From contig JARLGP010000190.1 of NCBI GenBank assembly GCA_031292735.1, positions 1-9,842 on the forward strand: a stretch of DNA of 9,842 nucleotides. The letters run 5' to 3'. The position numbers and the translations under genes are program-made. Origin of the DNA: Holophaga sp. (GTDB taxonomy: Bacteria > Acidobacteriota > Holophagae > Holophagales > Holophagaceae). The notes under the pieces are model-generated. The model was not told the origin of the DNA and made no database searches. It saw only the letters and a list, made by a program, of their open reading frames with translations. Of this stretch, positions 1 to 6,353 are shown one piece after another. Every line of letters starts with the position of its first letter. Positions within the stretch are counted from its first letter, which is position 1.

Positions 1-11
1 AGATCGTCCAT
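1..11 (-). CDS. Probable start of next gene in the dehydrogenase operon (partial)
   Basis: Only the first codons are in the window. On the minus strand an ATG at 11-9 begins Met-Asp-Asp and is preceded by AAAGGA eight bases upstream, 38 bases after the stop of the large FAD subunit. A second in-frame-independent ATG at 28-26 (Met-Lys-Gly-Phe-Leu-Pro) has no clear ribosome site. Either could be the true start. In hydroxyproline or opine catabolic clusters such a position is often held by a DapA-like lyase, a racemase or a transporter gene, but nothing visible here decides that. Confidence 0.35.
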
Positions 12-49
12 GGCAGGAATCCTTTCATTACAAGGGATGGTTTGACTTT

Positions 50-1570
50 TCACCGGGGAGTGGCAGACGGTTGGTTCCCCGAGCCGCGTGGGGGGGGCGT
101 TCCTCCGGCAAAATCAGGCGCCACCGGCTGGGCAAAAAGGGAGGCCACTTCACCGAGGCTGATCGGTTTCACCGGGGCACGCAAACGGAAGGCTCCGATG
201 CTTTGCGGTTCATCCTTGCGCCCAGCTGCCATCATCTCCGTGACCGTGTGCGAGCAGAGGCGTCCCTGGCAGGGCCCCATACCGCAGCGGATGAAGGTCT
301 TCAGCTGGTTCGGCCCCGGCACGCCAAGAGCGATGGCCGAACGGATCTGGCCCGCCTGTACCCCCTCGCAGCGGCAGACGATGGTCTCGTCTTCGGCCGG
401 GATGCGGAAGGCTTCCAGGGGCCGATAGAGAATGTCGAGAAATGGGCGTCCATGCTGGAGGCGGGAAACCATATGCCGCAGGGGCCTCTGGAGTTCCGCC
501 TTGCGAGCCTGGTTGATGACGCCGATGTCGGCCAGTGCGCCCAACGCGGCCAGGCGCCCCCATACTTCAGCCAAGGCCGCACCACCGATCGCAGCACCGT
601 CACCGGCGACCGAGATGCCAGGGACCGTGGTCTGTCCATCACCGTCCAGGCGTGGCTGGAAGGAAAGTTGGCGATGATTCCATGCAAACTCACAGCCCGC
701 CGAATTGGCCAGACTGATTTCAGGGACGACCCCCTGGTGCAGCATCACCAGATCAGCGTCCATTTCTTTCCATTTCCGGCCGGTGCGGAACCGAATCCGC
801 TCCACCTTGCCATTGCCGATGGCCTTGAGCCCGGTCACACCGCGGACGAACCGGACCGAAGTCAGCACCTTGCCCAGCAGTTTCAGCCCCTTCCAGAAAT
901 AGCCAGAGCGGGTGAAGTCCGGCAGGTAGGGCAACGCTTTGAGCATCTGCCGACGGTCCGTGATGTCAAGCACGGCGGAAATGCGGGCACCCGCGGCCAG
1001 CAGCTGATATGCCAGCAGGTATAGCATTGGGCCGCAGCCTGCCAGCACGACCTTGCCTTCGGGCACCAGACCGGCGGATTTCAGCGCAACCTGTCCAGCG
1101 CCGGCCGTCATGACACCAGGCAGGGTCCAGCCTGGAAACGGCATCGGCCGTTCGATGGCGCCCGTGGCCAGGATGACGTGTCGAGCCCGCAGCAGGCGGG
1201 CCTCGCCGGCAAGGGAGATCCCGACTTCCAGCCCAGCCTCCGAACCACCCGACGGAACGCCTTCCAGACGCACCAGACTCCAGACGGTGGTGCGCGAGGC
1301 ATAGCTAACGGGGCTGGACTGGAACTTCCCCGCCAGTTTGGTGCCCTGCCAGTAGTCTGGGCCCAGGAACCGATAGATTTCCGGGGAAAGCCGGGTGATG
1401 GCGCGGTACATCTGGCCTCCCAGTCCGCTGTTTTCGTCGATGACCAGGACAGACACGCCGTTGGCCGCGGCCTCGATGGAGGCTGTGAGCCCGGCTGGAC
1501 CGGCCCCGACGACGATGATGTCGTAGGCTGGGGCCAGGCTGGATGCGGTAGTGATTACCTGAGCGGTCAT
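50..1570 (-). CDS. FAD/NAD(P)-binding oxidoreductase, large (alpha) subunit of an HcnB/OoxA/D-hydroxyproline dehydrogenase-type complex
   Basis: This is the 506-residue large flavoprotein subunit of a heteromeric amine, opine or hydroxyproline dehydrogenase. The N-terminus has a dinucleotide fold with GAGPAG at residues 22-27, followed by an ENSGLGGQMYR segment typical of HcnB/OoxA. A middle segment reading ATGAIERPMPFPGW leads into a second Rossmann fold (LAGCGPMLY). Near the C-terminus a BFD-like [2Fe-2S] domain shows Cys 399, 401, 429, 434 and 439 (CRC, then CGMGPC and a further Cys). The ATG at 1570 was chosen because the fold starts shortly after it and it overlaps the stop of the preceding subunit gene (ATGA overlap). 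The reading frame is open 26 codons further upstream, but that part lies inside the preceding gene. An eight-G run near 90-97 lies in the last ~20 codons, so the extreme C-terminus could be affected by slippage or sequencing error. Substrate is not readable from sequence: HCN synthase, opine oxidase and D-hydroxyproline dehydrogenase share this architecture. Confidence 0.9.
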   Translation of the reverse strand: MTAQVITTASSLAPAYDIIVVGAGPAGLTASIEAAANGVSVLVIDENSGLGGQMYRAITRLSPEIYRFLGPDYWQGTKLAGKFQSSPVSYASRTTVWSLVRLEGVPSGGSEAGLEVGISLAGEARLLRARHVILATGAIERPMPFPGWTLPGVMTAGAGQVALKSAGLVPEGKVVLAGCGPMLYLLAYQLLAAGARISAVLDITDRRQMLKALPYLPDFTRSGYFWKGLKLLGKVLTSVRFVRGVTGLKAIGNGKVERIRFRTGRKWKEMDADLVMLHQGVVPEISLANSAGCEFAWNHRQLSFQPRLDGDGQTTVPGISVAGDGAAIGGAALAEVWGRLAALGALADIGVINQARKAELQRPLRHMVSRLQHGRPFLDILYRPLEAFRIPAEDETIVCRCEGVQAGQIRSAIALGVPGPNQLKTFIRCGMGPCQGRLCSHTVTEMMAAGRKDEPQSIGAFRLRAPVKPISLGEVASLFAQPVAPDFAGGTPPPRGSGNQPSATPR

Positions 1571-1872
1571 TCCGGACTCCCCCCATTGATGACGCGCGGG
1601 CCTCGCTGGCTTTGGACCTCCATGCCCTCGGCCACTTCCACCTGACAACCCTGCCGGTTGGCAATGCCGTCGATGGTCACCAGGCAGTCAAAGCAGATGC
1701 CCATCATGCAGTAAGGCCCCCGGGGCTCTCCTCCAGCGACATGGTGCCGAACGGCGCCGATCCCGGCGGCGAGTAGCGCCGCTGCGACGGTGTCCCCACG
1801 GGCGGCTTTGAGCGGTCTCCCATCGAAGGTGAAGACCAGGATCTCCTGGGGTTCAACGAGCCTGCGGAACAC
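1567..1872 (-). CDS. Small [2Fe-2S] ferredoxin-like subunit (HcnA-like, gamma subunit)
   Basis: This 101-residue protein has the HcnA-type 2Fe-2S fold (Fer2_4 family). The cluster ligands are probably Cys 55, 60, 63 and 76 in the pattern C-x4-C-x2-C-x12-C, in the segment GPYCMMGICFDC. It should pass electrons between the two flavoprotein subunits encoded on either side. The start is taken as the GTG at 1872. AAGGAGG (1877-1883) sits four bases upstream, and the frame further upstream lies inside the preceding dehydrogenase gene and shows no family similarity. The gene overlaps its upstream neighbour by 20 bases and its downstream neighbour by 4, so translational coupling is likely. Length and cysteine spacing are normal for the family. 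Confidence 0.87.
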   Translation of the reverse strand: MFRRLVEPQEILVFTFDGRPLKAARGDTVAAALLAAGIGAVRHHVAGGEPRGPYCMMGICFDCLVTIDGIANRQGCQVEVAEGMEVQSQRGPRVINGGSPE

Positions 1873-2986
1873 AAAACCTCCTTGCCGAAAACGGGTTGAA
1901 TTCGGCACCCAACTGCCCAGCCAGAAACTGCGGCGCCAGATCCAACGCAATGCCTGCCGCCAGCGTGATGCCGGAATGGCCAGTGGCGATGAAGGCTCCC
2001 GGGGCGCTACTGGACTGATCGTAGATCGGATTTCCGTCGATTGGCAGGACCCGGAAACCGGCCCAGGTGCGAATGACGTTGAGCGCCGCTAATGCAGGGA
2101 ACACCTTGAGCGCCTTTTGCACGATGCCAGCACTGATTGATTGGTTGGTCAGGATGGAATCCGTTGAAGTGTCGGCGCTGGCCCCGACCCTGATACCACC
2201 TTCATCGCCCTGAACGATCAAGGACGACACAGCGTATGGAAGCGGCAAAAACGGCGCGCATTTTTCAGTTACGAGGATCTGCCCTTTTTCTCTCTTCATC
2301 GGGCAGGTCAACCCAACCATCGGAGCCAATCGCTCGTTGCCGATTCCAGCCGCGAGGATCACCTTCCCCGCCCTCACCTCGCCCCAATCACCCATGACTT
2401 TGAACCCCCCAGAAATGGGCTCGATGGCATGCACGCTGCATTCGGCCTGGTATTCGCAACCCCGCGCCAGCATTGCTTTATGTAGGGCCATGAACAATCG
2501 CAGCGGGTTCACATGACCATCCTTCGGGCAGAAGGTGGACCCGACGACCGCATCGCTGATGGCTGGCATGCACCTGCGGGTCTCCAGGGCGTTCAGGACC
2601 TCGTACGGTGCCGATCGTCCGCCGGTATCCCGGTCGAGCTTCTTCATGACACCGCATCTCTTATCAAACTCGGCCTGGGTTAAGGCGGGACTGAACCCGC
2701 CCACCTGCCGGAGCGCCAGGTCGATTCCGGTCTCAGCCTCCAGCTCCGCTGCGAATTGCGGCCAGCGTTCGGCTGAAGCCAAGCTCCAAAGGGCATAGTC
2801 CGGAAAATCAGCCCCTTTGCCAGATACCCAGACCAGACCATTATTCCCCCGCGAGGCCCTGCGGGCGAGGTCATCTTCGTCCAGAACCAGCGGCTTGGCG
2901 CCGGCCCGAGCCAACCCCCAGGCGATGGAGGCCCCGACTACCCCACCGCCTATCACCACGTAATCACGTCGTCCGAGATTTTTCAT
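1853..2986 (-). CDS. DAO-family FAD-dependent dehydrogenase, beta subunit (HcnC/OoxB/D-hydroxyproline dehydrogenase-like)
   Basis: This 377-residue D-amino-acid-oxidase-fold flavoprotein is expected to be the substrate-oxidising subunit of the heteromeric dehydrogenase. GGGVVG at residues 13-18 forms the FAD-binding dinucleotide fold. It is followed by SRGNNGLVWVSGKG, which resembles the HcnC/OoxB N-terminal region. Near the C-terminus, RTWAGFRVLPIDGNPI and ATGHSGITLAAGIA are the typical second half of the FAD site. The ATG at 2986 is preferred over an in-frame ATG at 3070: it starts right before the Rossmann strand and has AAGGGA about six bases upstream, whereas the extra N-terminal 28 codons look non-homologous. 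This is the first gene of the operon, followed with overlap by the small and large subunits. The order beta-gamma-alpha resembles D-hydroxyproline dehydrogenase clusters more than hcnABC, but that is only suggestive. Confidence 0.88.
   Translation of the reverse strand: MKNLGRRDYVVIGGGVVGASIAWGLARAGAKPLVLDEDDLARRASRGNNGLVWVSGKGADFPDYALWSLASAERWPQFAAELEAETGIDLALRQVGGFSPALTQAEFDKRCGVMKKLDRDTGGRSAPYEVLNALETRRCMPAISDAVVGSTFCPKDGHVNPLRLFMALHKAMLARGCEYQAECSVHAIEPISGGFKVMGDWGEVRAGKVILAAGIGNERLAPMVGLTCPMKREKGQILVTEKCAPFLPLPYAVSSLIVQGDEGGIRVGASADTSTDSILTNQSISAGIVQKALKVFPALAALNVIRTWAGFRVLPIDGNPIYDQSSSAPGAFIATGHSGITLAAGIALDLAPQFLAGQLGAEFNPFSARRFCVPQAR
1877..1883 (-). promoter_or_regulatory. Ribosome binding site deciding a GTG start
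   Basis: A perfect AAGGAGG lies four bases before the GTG at 1872, inside the last codons of the upstream gene. It supports a GTG start for the small iron-sulfur subunit instead of the upstream ATG at 1950. Confidence 0.7.
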
Positions 2987-3445
2987 AATAATCCCTTCAT
3001 ACAATAAAGACAGACGATCAACGGACCAACCTGCCCCTCGCCCAAGCAGAATCGGAGATTCTTGTTCCACTCATCTGAGACCATTGTTTGAGCCAAAGGC
3101 TATTGGCGTCTGCGATCCCAAAGGTTCCAGTTGTACTGGCTCTATAGAAGAATTTGGGCTGCAGCATAGAAGGCGTCAAATGCTTTATTCAAATCAAATT
3201 ATGCGTCAATACTATGGACTGGCGTCTTAAACCGGGTATCCCGCGAAAGTCGCCAACCAGCTTAACTACCAATCCCAAGTCGTGGTTTTATTCACTGCCG
3301 TGTTCCCAGAATGGCTCTGCCAGATTGCGGAGGCCGACCGGCGAGGAAGCAACGAACGCAACCCAAGCGAAAGCTCGCCGTGGAACATTCGTGGCTGACA
3401 GCACACCTACCATTGAAGTTCACCACTCATCCCCAGAAGAATTTC
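2987..3445. other. 459-base intergenic region between the dehydrogenase operon and the lanthipeptide remnant
   Basis: No convincing gene is seen. The part from about 3060 to 3300 looks less GC-rich than its surroundings. It must carry the promoter of the minus-strand dehydrogenase operon. A TTGACG on the minus strand at 3179-3174 is a possible -35, but no good -10 at 16-18 bases follows, so no promoter is called. Two short inverted repeats lie in it: GCCAA-N6-TTGGC (3092-3107) and CCAGT-TGT-ACTGG (3127-3139). Both are plausible regulator sites for the dehydrogenase operon but could be chance. A plus-strand ORF across 3154-3459 shows no recognisable domain and is not called. Confidence 0.5.
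3092..3139. promoter_or_regulatory. Two short inverted repeats upstream of the dehydrogenase operon
   Basis: GCCAA-AGGCTA-TTGGC (3092-3107) and CCAGT-TGT-ACTGG (3127-3139) lie 106 to 153 bases upstream of the ATG at 2986. Perfect five-base arms are short, so chance occurrence is quite possible. Their position fits operator sites for a regulator of the operon, but no regulator gene for it is in view. Confidence 0.25.
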
Positions 3446-3670
3446 ATGGAACCGATTAGCAGACTCACCATCCAGCGGGAAACCCTGATCCGGCTCACCC
3501 GGAACGATTCGGAAGCCCAGGCCGCCCACCCCGGCGAGACAGGAGACACCCTGTTGGAGCCCACCTGCACGCAGTCCGGAACGGTCTGCCCTGGGCCGAG
3601 AGTTCCATTCCGGCCCAGAGCTGGACCGGCAGCTGGGTGCGAAGTTCCGCCCCCTGCGCCGGGAGCTTGA
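3446..3670 (+). pseudogene. Candidate class I lanthipeptide precursor (LanA-like), 3' end fused out of frame to LanB remnant
   Basis: The ATG at 3446 opens an ORF whose first 18 residues, ISRLTIQRETLIRLT after MEP, match the leader pattern of many class I lanthipeptide precursors (LTL-x-RETLRxL). A candidate core follows at residues 35-48, with Thr 35, 40, 42, 46 and Ser 44 before or between Cys 41 and Cys 48 (TCTQSGTVC). That could form lanthionine rings. No stop follows the second Cys. The frame instead runs through GC-rich DNA that encodes, in another frame, the end of a LanB dehydratase, and stops at 3670. The natural C-terminus has therefore probably been lost in a deletion, or the peptide ends in junk. 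The ribosome site is weak (AGAAGAA about five bases upstream). The leader resemblance and the adjacent LanB remnant support each other. It may be a dead locus. The alternative is chance similarity in a short ORF. Confidence 0.5.
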
Positions 3671-3953
3671 GGCACTGCTCTCCGGAACCGGTGGGGATCC
3701 CCGCGCCGAGTCTGGGCTGGCCATCCTGGCCGCCCGGTCCAGGGCCCTGCGCCGCTGCCTGGAAACCCTCCACGCCGCCGAGGCGGACAGCAGCCTCCAG
3801 CGGCCGCGCGCCGATTTGGCCACCAGCTTCACCCATCTGCACCTGAACCGCCTGCTGCGTTCCTCCCAGCGGGCCCAGGAGTTCGTCATCTACGATTTCC
3901 TGGGCCGGCTCTACAGCTCACGCCTGGCCAGAAATCGAACAGCACTGCGAATC
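3591..3953 (+). pseudogene. C-terminal remnant of a LanB-type lantibiotic dehydratase
   Basis: In the frame of 3591, about 110-120 codons read as the last part of a LanB/thiopeptide-type dehydratase. They include LGREFHSGPELDRQLGAKFR (an FG-x-elxxqLxxKfRxxR helix), then after ~50 residues SFTHLHLNRLLRSSQRAQEF (the 'S-x-x-H-M-x-x-N-R-L-L' element near the end of LanB), and YDFLGRLYSSRLARNR. Codon third positions are strongly G/C, unlike random sequence. There is no start upstream: the frame opens at 3489 in DNA that belongs to the precursor-like ORF. There is no natural stop either, since the frame runs on into the antisense of the cytochrome gene. Full LanB proteins are roughly 800-1000 residues, so most of the gene is missing. 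It lies on the same strand as, and directly after, the LanA-like ORF, as expected for a lanA-lanB pair collapsed by an internal deletion. Confidence 0.65.
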
Positions 3954-3983
3954 GACCATCCTTCGTGGCGTCGCCTGGACCGC

Positions 3984-4796
3984 TCAGAGGTTGATTTTCT
4001 GATGGCCGTTCAGGTCAAGGGATTCATCGGAATGGCAGGGAGCGCAGGTTTGCTTGGACCGCATGTTTTCCATGGGGCCGCCCTTTTCATGGCAGCCCAT
4101 GCAGGCCTTGGTGCGGCCGTCCACGGCGGTGACCGGCAGGAGCTTTCCGGCCGCCTGCGCATTCAGCAGCATGGCGCAATGGCGGGCCACGGATGCGGCC
4201 AGGACTCCGCAGCGCTCATCCCGTTCAGCGGAATAGGCCTTCTTCCCCGAGGCTTCACACCACTTGGCGATGGAGGGATGGCAGAGCGGAGAGCCGGCGA
4301 GGCTTTTCACCGTCTTGAACTTCATGCCCTTGGGCTCGAAGTCCGGCAGGAGGGTGTTCTCGTACCAGCGGAACAATTCGTCAACCACCGGACCGGGGTT
4401 CGGACTCAGCACCTGGATCGCCGCCGCGCAGCCATTGAGGGTGCCGCAAAGGGTTCCCCAGCCATACACGCCGCCCATGCCGTAGATGAACATCTGGAAC
4501 GGGAATCCGGTGTACGGGGCGCCAAGCTGCTCAGCCACGGCACCCGCGATGGCATCGAAGGCTCCGAACATGCAGTGGCCCGTCTTGTAGCCTTCGAAGG
4601 CACGCTGGCCTGCCGCGTCCGGATCCACGCGGCGGTACGGCCAGGGCAGGCGCGCCATGGCGTTGGCCGGCGCGGCAGCCGGGGTTCCGGCCAGAAGGGT
4701 TTTGCCCAGGAGGGCGGAGCCGCCCAGGGTGACCGCGCCGCCCAGGCCCGCCAGGAGCCCGAGCGCGCGTCTGCGATCGAAAGTGTCGTTATCCAT
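3984..4796 (-). CDS. Tat-exported split-Soret-type dihaem cytochrome c / C_GCAxxG_C_C family protein
   Basis: This 270-residue predicted periplasmic redox protein starts with a twin-arginine signal: DRRRALGLLAGLGG, then a hydrophobic stretch to about residue 35 and an Ala-rich cleavage region near 40-46. The middle carries the C_GCAxxG_C_C signature region (Cys 75; LCGTLNGCA with Cys 117 and 123; later Cys 172, 180, 196, 207). The C-terminus carries two c-haem motifs, CMGCH at 232-236 and CAPCH at 251-255. This combination and length match split-Soret cytochrome c from Desulfovibrio, a dimeric dihaem protein that also binds an iron-sulfur cluster. The physiological role of that protein is poorly defined. 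The ATG at 4796 has GGAG seven bases upstream. It is transcribed divergently from the DUF134 gene, with only 71 bases between start codons, so shared regulation is plausible. Its 3' end abuts the LanB remnant. Confidence 0.82.
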   Translation of the reverse strand: MDNDTFDRRRALGLLAGLGGAVTLGGSALLGKTLLAGTPAAAPANAMARLPWPYRRVDPDAAGQRAFEGYKTGHCMFGAFDAIAGAVAEQLGAPYTGFPFQMFIYGMGGVYGWGTLCGTLNGCAAAIQVLSPNPGPVVDELFRWYENTLLPDFEPKGMKFKTVKSLAGSPLCHPSIAKWCEASGKKAYSAERDERCGVLAASVARHCAMLLNAQAAGKLLPVTAVDGRTKACMGCHEKGGPMENMRSKQTCAPCHSDESLDLNGHQKINL

Positions 4797-4857
4797 GATT
4801 GGACTCCAGGGATGGAAAACCTTGCAAATGGAATGATCCTACATTGAAACTGGATCC

Positions 4858-4863
4858 GGAGGA
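4858..4863 (+). promoter_or_regulatory. Ribosome binding site supporting a TTG start
   Basis: GGAGGA lies four bases before the TTG at 4868. It places the start of the DUF134 protein exactly where family members begin (Met followed by a basic Arg-Arg-Pro segment), instead of a TTG further upstream at 4799. Confidence 0.6.
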
Positions 4864-4867
4864 TTTC

Positions 4868-5269
4868 TTGTCCCGTCGCCCCTGCTGCAAACGAGTCGAG
4901 GAAATGCCCGGCGTGAGCTATTTCAAACCTCGGGCCGTTCCGTTGTCGGTGCTGGAAGAGGTCACCCTTTCGGTGGAGGAACTGGAGTCCATGAGGCTGG
5001 CCCACATGGAAGGGCTCTACCAGCAGGATGCGGCCGAACGCATGGCGGTGTCCCGGGCGACCTTCGGCCGGGTACTGGATGGCGCACACCGGAAGGTGAC
5101 CAAGGCGCTGGTGGAAGGCTGCGCCCTGCGCATCGAAGGTGGCTCCTTCTGCCTGATCGGGCCGGAGCGGTGCGAGCGTTGTCCAGCCAAGGCAGCCCTG
5201 GTCGCCGGCGAGCCTTCGCCTTGCCTGGAGTGCCCGGTGAGGGGCTCCACCGATGATGAGCAACCCTAG
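4868..5269 (+). CDS. DUF134 (UPF0251) family putative DNA-binding protein
   Basis: From the TTG start this is a 133-residue protein. Residues 2-35 (SRRPCCKRV then PGVSYFKPR) replace the usual 'RPRKxRxV... FxPxG' start of DUF134. Residues 36-92 contain the family's helix-turn-helix, similar to sigma-70 region 4: SVEELESMRLAHMEGLYQQD, then AAERMAVSRATFGRVL and GAHRKVTKALVEGCALRIEGG. The C-terminal tail has two CxxC pairs (Cys 102/105 and 119/122) plus Cys 95, which could bind a metal or iron-sulfur cluster and act as a sensor. DUF134 genes often sit beside NifX/ORP-like cofactor-binding proteins, as here. A regulatory role on the downstream operon is an inference. The frame is open upstream to 4799, but those codons overlap the divergent promoter region and do not match the family. 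Confidence 0.82.
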   Translation: MSRRPCCKRVEEMPGVSYFKPRAVPLSVLEEVTLSVEELESMRLAHMEGLYQQDAAERMAVSRATFGRVLDGAHRKVTKALVEGCALRIEGGSFCLIGPERCERCPAKAALVAGEPSPCLECPVRGSTDDEQP

Positions 5270-5307
5270 ATCCGTTGATCGGGTGAGGAGCATAGGGCAT
5301 CTTTTTG

Positions 5308-5330
5308 GATTTCCAACCGTGATGGAAATC
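5308..5330. promoter_or_regulatory. Perfect inverted repeat GATTTCC-N9-GGAAATC
   Basis: Seven-base arms GATTTCC (5308-5314) and GGAAATC (5324-5330) are perfectly complementary across a nine-base spacer. The repeat lies between the DUF134 gene and the NifX-like gene, 121 bases before the latter's start. There is no T-run after it, which argues against an intrinsic terminator. The arm-to-arm spacing of 16 bases, about one and a half helical turns, is compatible with a dimeric DNA-binding protein. Confidence 0.5.
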
Positions 5331-5340
5331 ACTGACCCCT

Positions 5341-5360
5341 TTGTGAGCATATGCGCACAA
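5341..5360. promoter_or_regulatory. 20-base near-perfect palindrome TTGTGAGCAT/ATGCGCACAA
   Basis: The two ten-base halves are reverse complements except for a single A/G pair (18 of 20 positions match). It has the look of an operator, with TGTG...CACA ends recalling the half-sites of several regulator families. It lies 10 bases downstream of another inverted repeat and 91 bases before the NifX-like start codon. The binding protein is unknown. The adjacent DUF134 product is the obvious candidate but unproven. Confidence 0.55.
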
Positions 5361-5451
5361 TCTCCATCGATTCAGCCCGTGACCGCGCCGCCCGCATGGA
5401 AGATCGCCCGCAACGGCAGGGGCCACACGGATCAGTCCAAGGAGACAGGCC

Positions 5452-5850
5452 ATGAACGAGGCACGCATCGCTATCCCATCTGACCTTCCCGGTGGCCTTG
5501 GGGCCGGAGTCGGTGCCCATTTCGGCCACTGCGACCTCTACACCCTGGTGGACCTGAAGGAAGGCCTGATCGCCCAGGTGAGCACGCTTCCCACCATTCC
5601 GCACGAGCAGGGTGGTTGCCTGGCGGCCGTGCACCACCTGGCCTCGAACGGCGTGACCGTGCTCATCGCCGGCGGCATGGGGCTGCGTCCCCTGATGGGC
5701 TTCAACCAGGCGTCCATCGAGGTCTATCGAGGAGCCGAAAGCCCCACCGTGGAAGCGGCGGTCAAGGCCCTCATCAACGGCGACCTGGAGCGTTTCAGCC
5801 AGGAGAACACCTGCGGGGGGGGCCAGCACCACGACCACGCCCAGCACTGA
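5452..5850 (+). CDS. NifX/NifB-type molybdenum-iron cofactor-binding family protein (ORP-like) with His-rich tail
   Basis: This 132-residue member of the dinitrogenase iron-molybdenum cofactor-binding family (PF02579 type, RNase H-like fold) also relates to small orange-protein (ORP) metal-cluster proteins. Visible family features are the N-terminal RIAIPSD strand, HFGHCD at 23-28, HEQGGC at 51-56 and LIAGGMGLRPLMGF at 71-84. The last twelve residues, CGGGQHHDHAQH, form a Cys/His tail that could bind metal. The ATG has AAGGAG about seven bases upstream. No nitrogenase genes are present, so a role in nitrogen fixation is not supported. Binding or scavenging of a Mo, Fe or Cu-sulfur cluster is more likely. 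It is the first gene of a co-directional set with the thioesterase and the CGGC protein. Confidence 0.87.
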   Translation: MNEARIAIPSDLPGGLGAGVGAHFGHCDLYTLVDLKEGLIAQVSTLPTIPHEQGGCLAAVHHLASNGVTVLIAGGMGLRPLMGFNQASIEVYRGAESPTVEAAVKALINGDLERFSQENTCGGGQHHDHAQH

Positions 5851-5895
5851 ATCGCGCAGGACCTGGAAGGCCCTTTTTGGCACGGAGCGAACCCG

Positions 5896-6315
5896 ATGAG
5901 AGTGGCGATGATCTCGACCCGGAAGGAACAGCTGGCGGCATTCCAGGCCGGGCTTGAACAGCGGAGCGCCCGGGTGGACTGCTTTGCCACCTGCGAGCAC
6001 ACGGTGGAAGGCGCTTTCGGCTGCGGCAAGTCCACCGAGGGCTTCCCCAACGTGGTCCACGGCGGCATCGTCTCCAGCCTGCTGGACGGCGCCATGGCCA
6101 GCTGCATCCTGGCGAAGGGCCTGCAAGCCTACACCGTCGAGCTCCGGGTGCGCTACCGCGCCACCGTGGCCACCGGGGTCCCTGCCATCATCCGCGGGGA
6201 GTGGCTGCGCGCCGAAGGGCACATCCATCTCCTGCACGCCACCCTCGAGCAGGGTGGCCAGGTCCGGGCCAGTGCCCGGGCCAAGTTCCAGGAAGGAACC
6301 CCGGACCAGTCATAG
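5896..6315 (+). CDS. PaaI-like hotdog-fold thioesterase
   Basis: This 139-residue protein has the 4HBT/PaaI thioesterase signature NVVHGGIVSSLLDGAMA (His 55, Gly 56-57, Asp 64). It should be a cytosolic acyl-CoA (or other acyl thioester) hydrolase with unknown substrate. After the motif come the long hotdog strands (YTVELRVRYRATVATG, then AIIRGEWLRAEG and ARAKF). The ATG at 5896 has GGAG about nine bases upstream. An in-frame ATG at 5908 is an alternative and would lose only four residues. It lies 45 bases after the NifX-like gene and 38 bases before the CGGC gene, so co-transcription is likely, though the functional link to metal proteins is unclear. Confidence 0.82.
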   Translation: MRVAMISTRKEQLAAFQAGLEQRSARVDCFATCEHTVEGAFGCGKSTEGFPNVVHGGIVSSLLDGAMASCILAKGLQAYTVELRVRYRATVATGVPAIIRGEWLRAEGHIHLLHATLEQGGQVRASARAKFQEGTPDQS

Positions 6316-6353
6316 ATTCCATGTGATCTGTCAACCCAGTCAGGAGGCTGGCC

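Noticed and set aside
71..1024. 317-codon plus-strand open frame
   Set aside because: Antisense to the large FAD subunit, which has clear family motifs. The plus-strand translation shows no domain features and results from high GC.
3154..3459. 101-codon plus-strand open frame in the intergenic region
   Set aside because: No recognisable motif, mixed composition, and it overlaps the start of the LanA-like ORF. No ribosome site was seen.
3407..3889. 160-codon minus-strand open frame
   Set aside because: Antisense to the LanB remnant and the LanA-like ORF. Arg/Ser/Pro-rich and without motifs.
3960..4847. Continuation of the LanB frame to 4847
   Set aside because: Beyond about 3953 it is simply the complement of the cytochrome gene and shows no LanB-like or other domain.
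5452..5850. Nitrogen fixation gene cluster
   Set aside because: The NifX-like family is widespread outside nitrogen fixation, and no nitrogenase or other nif gene is present in the window.
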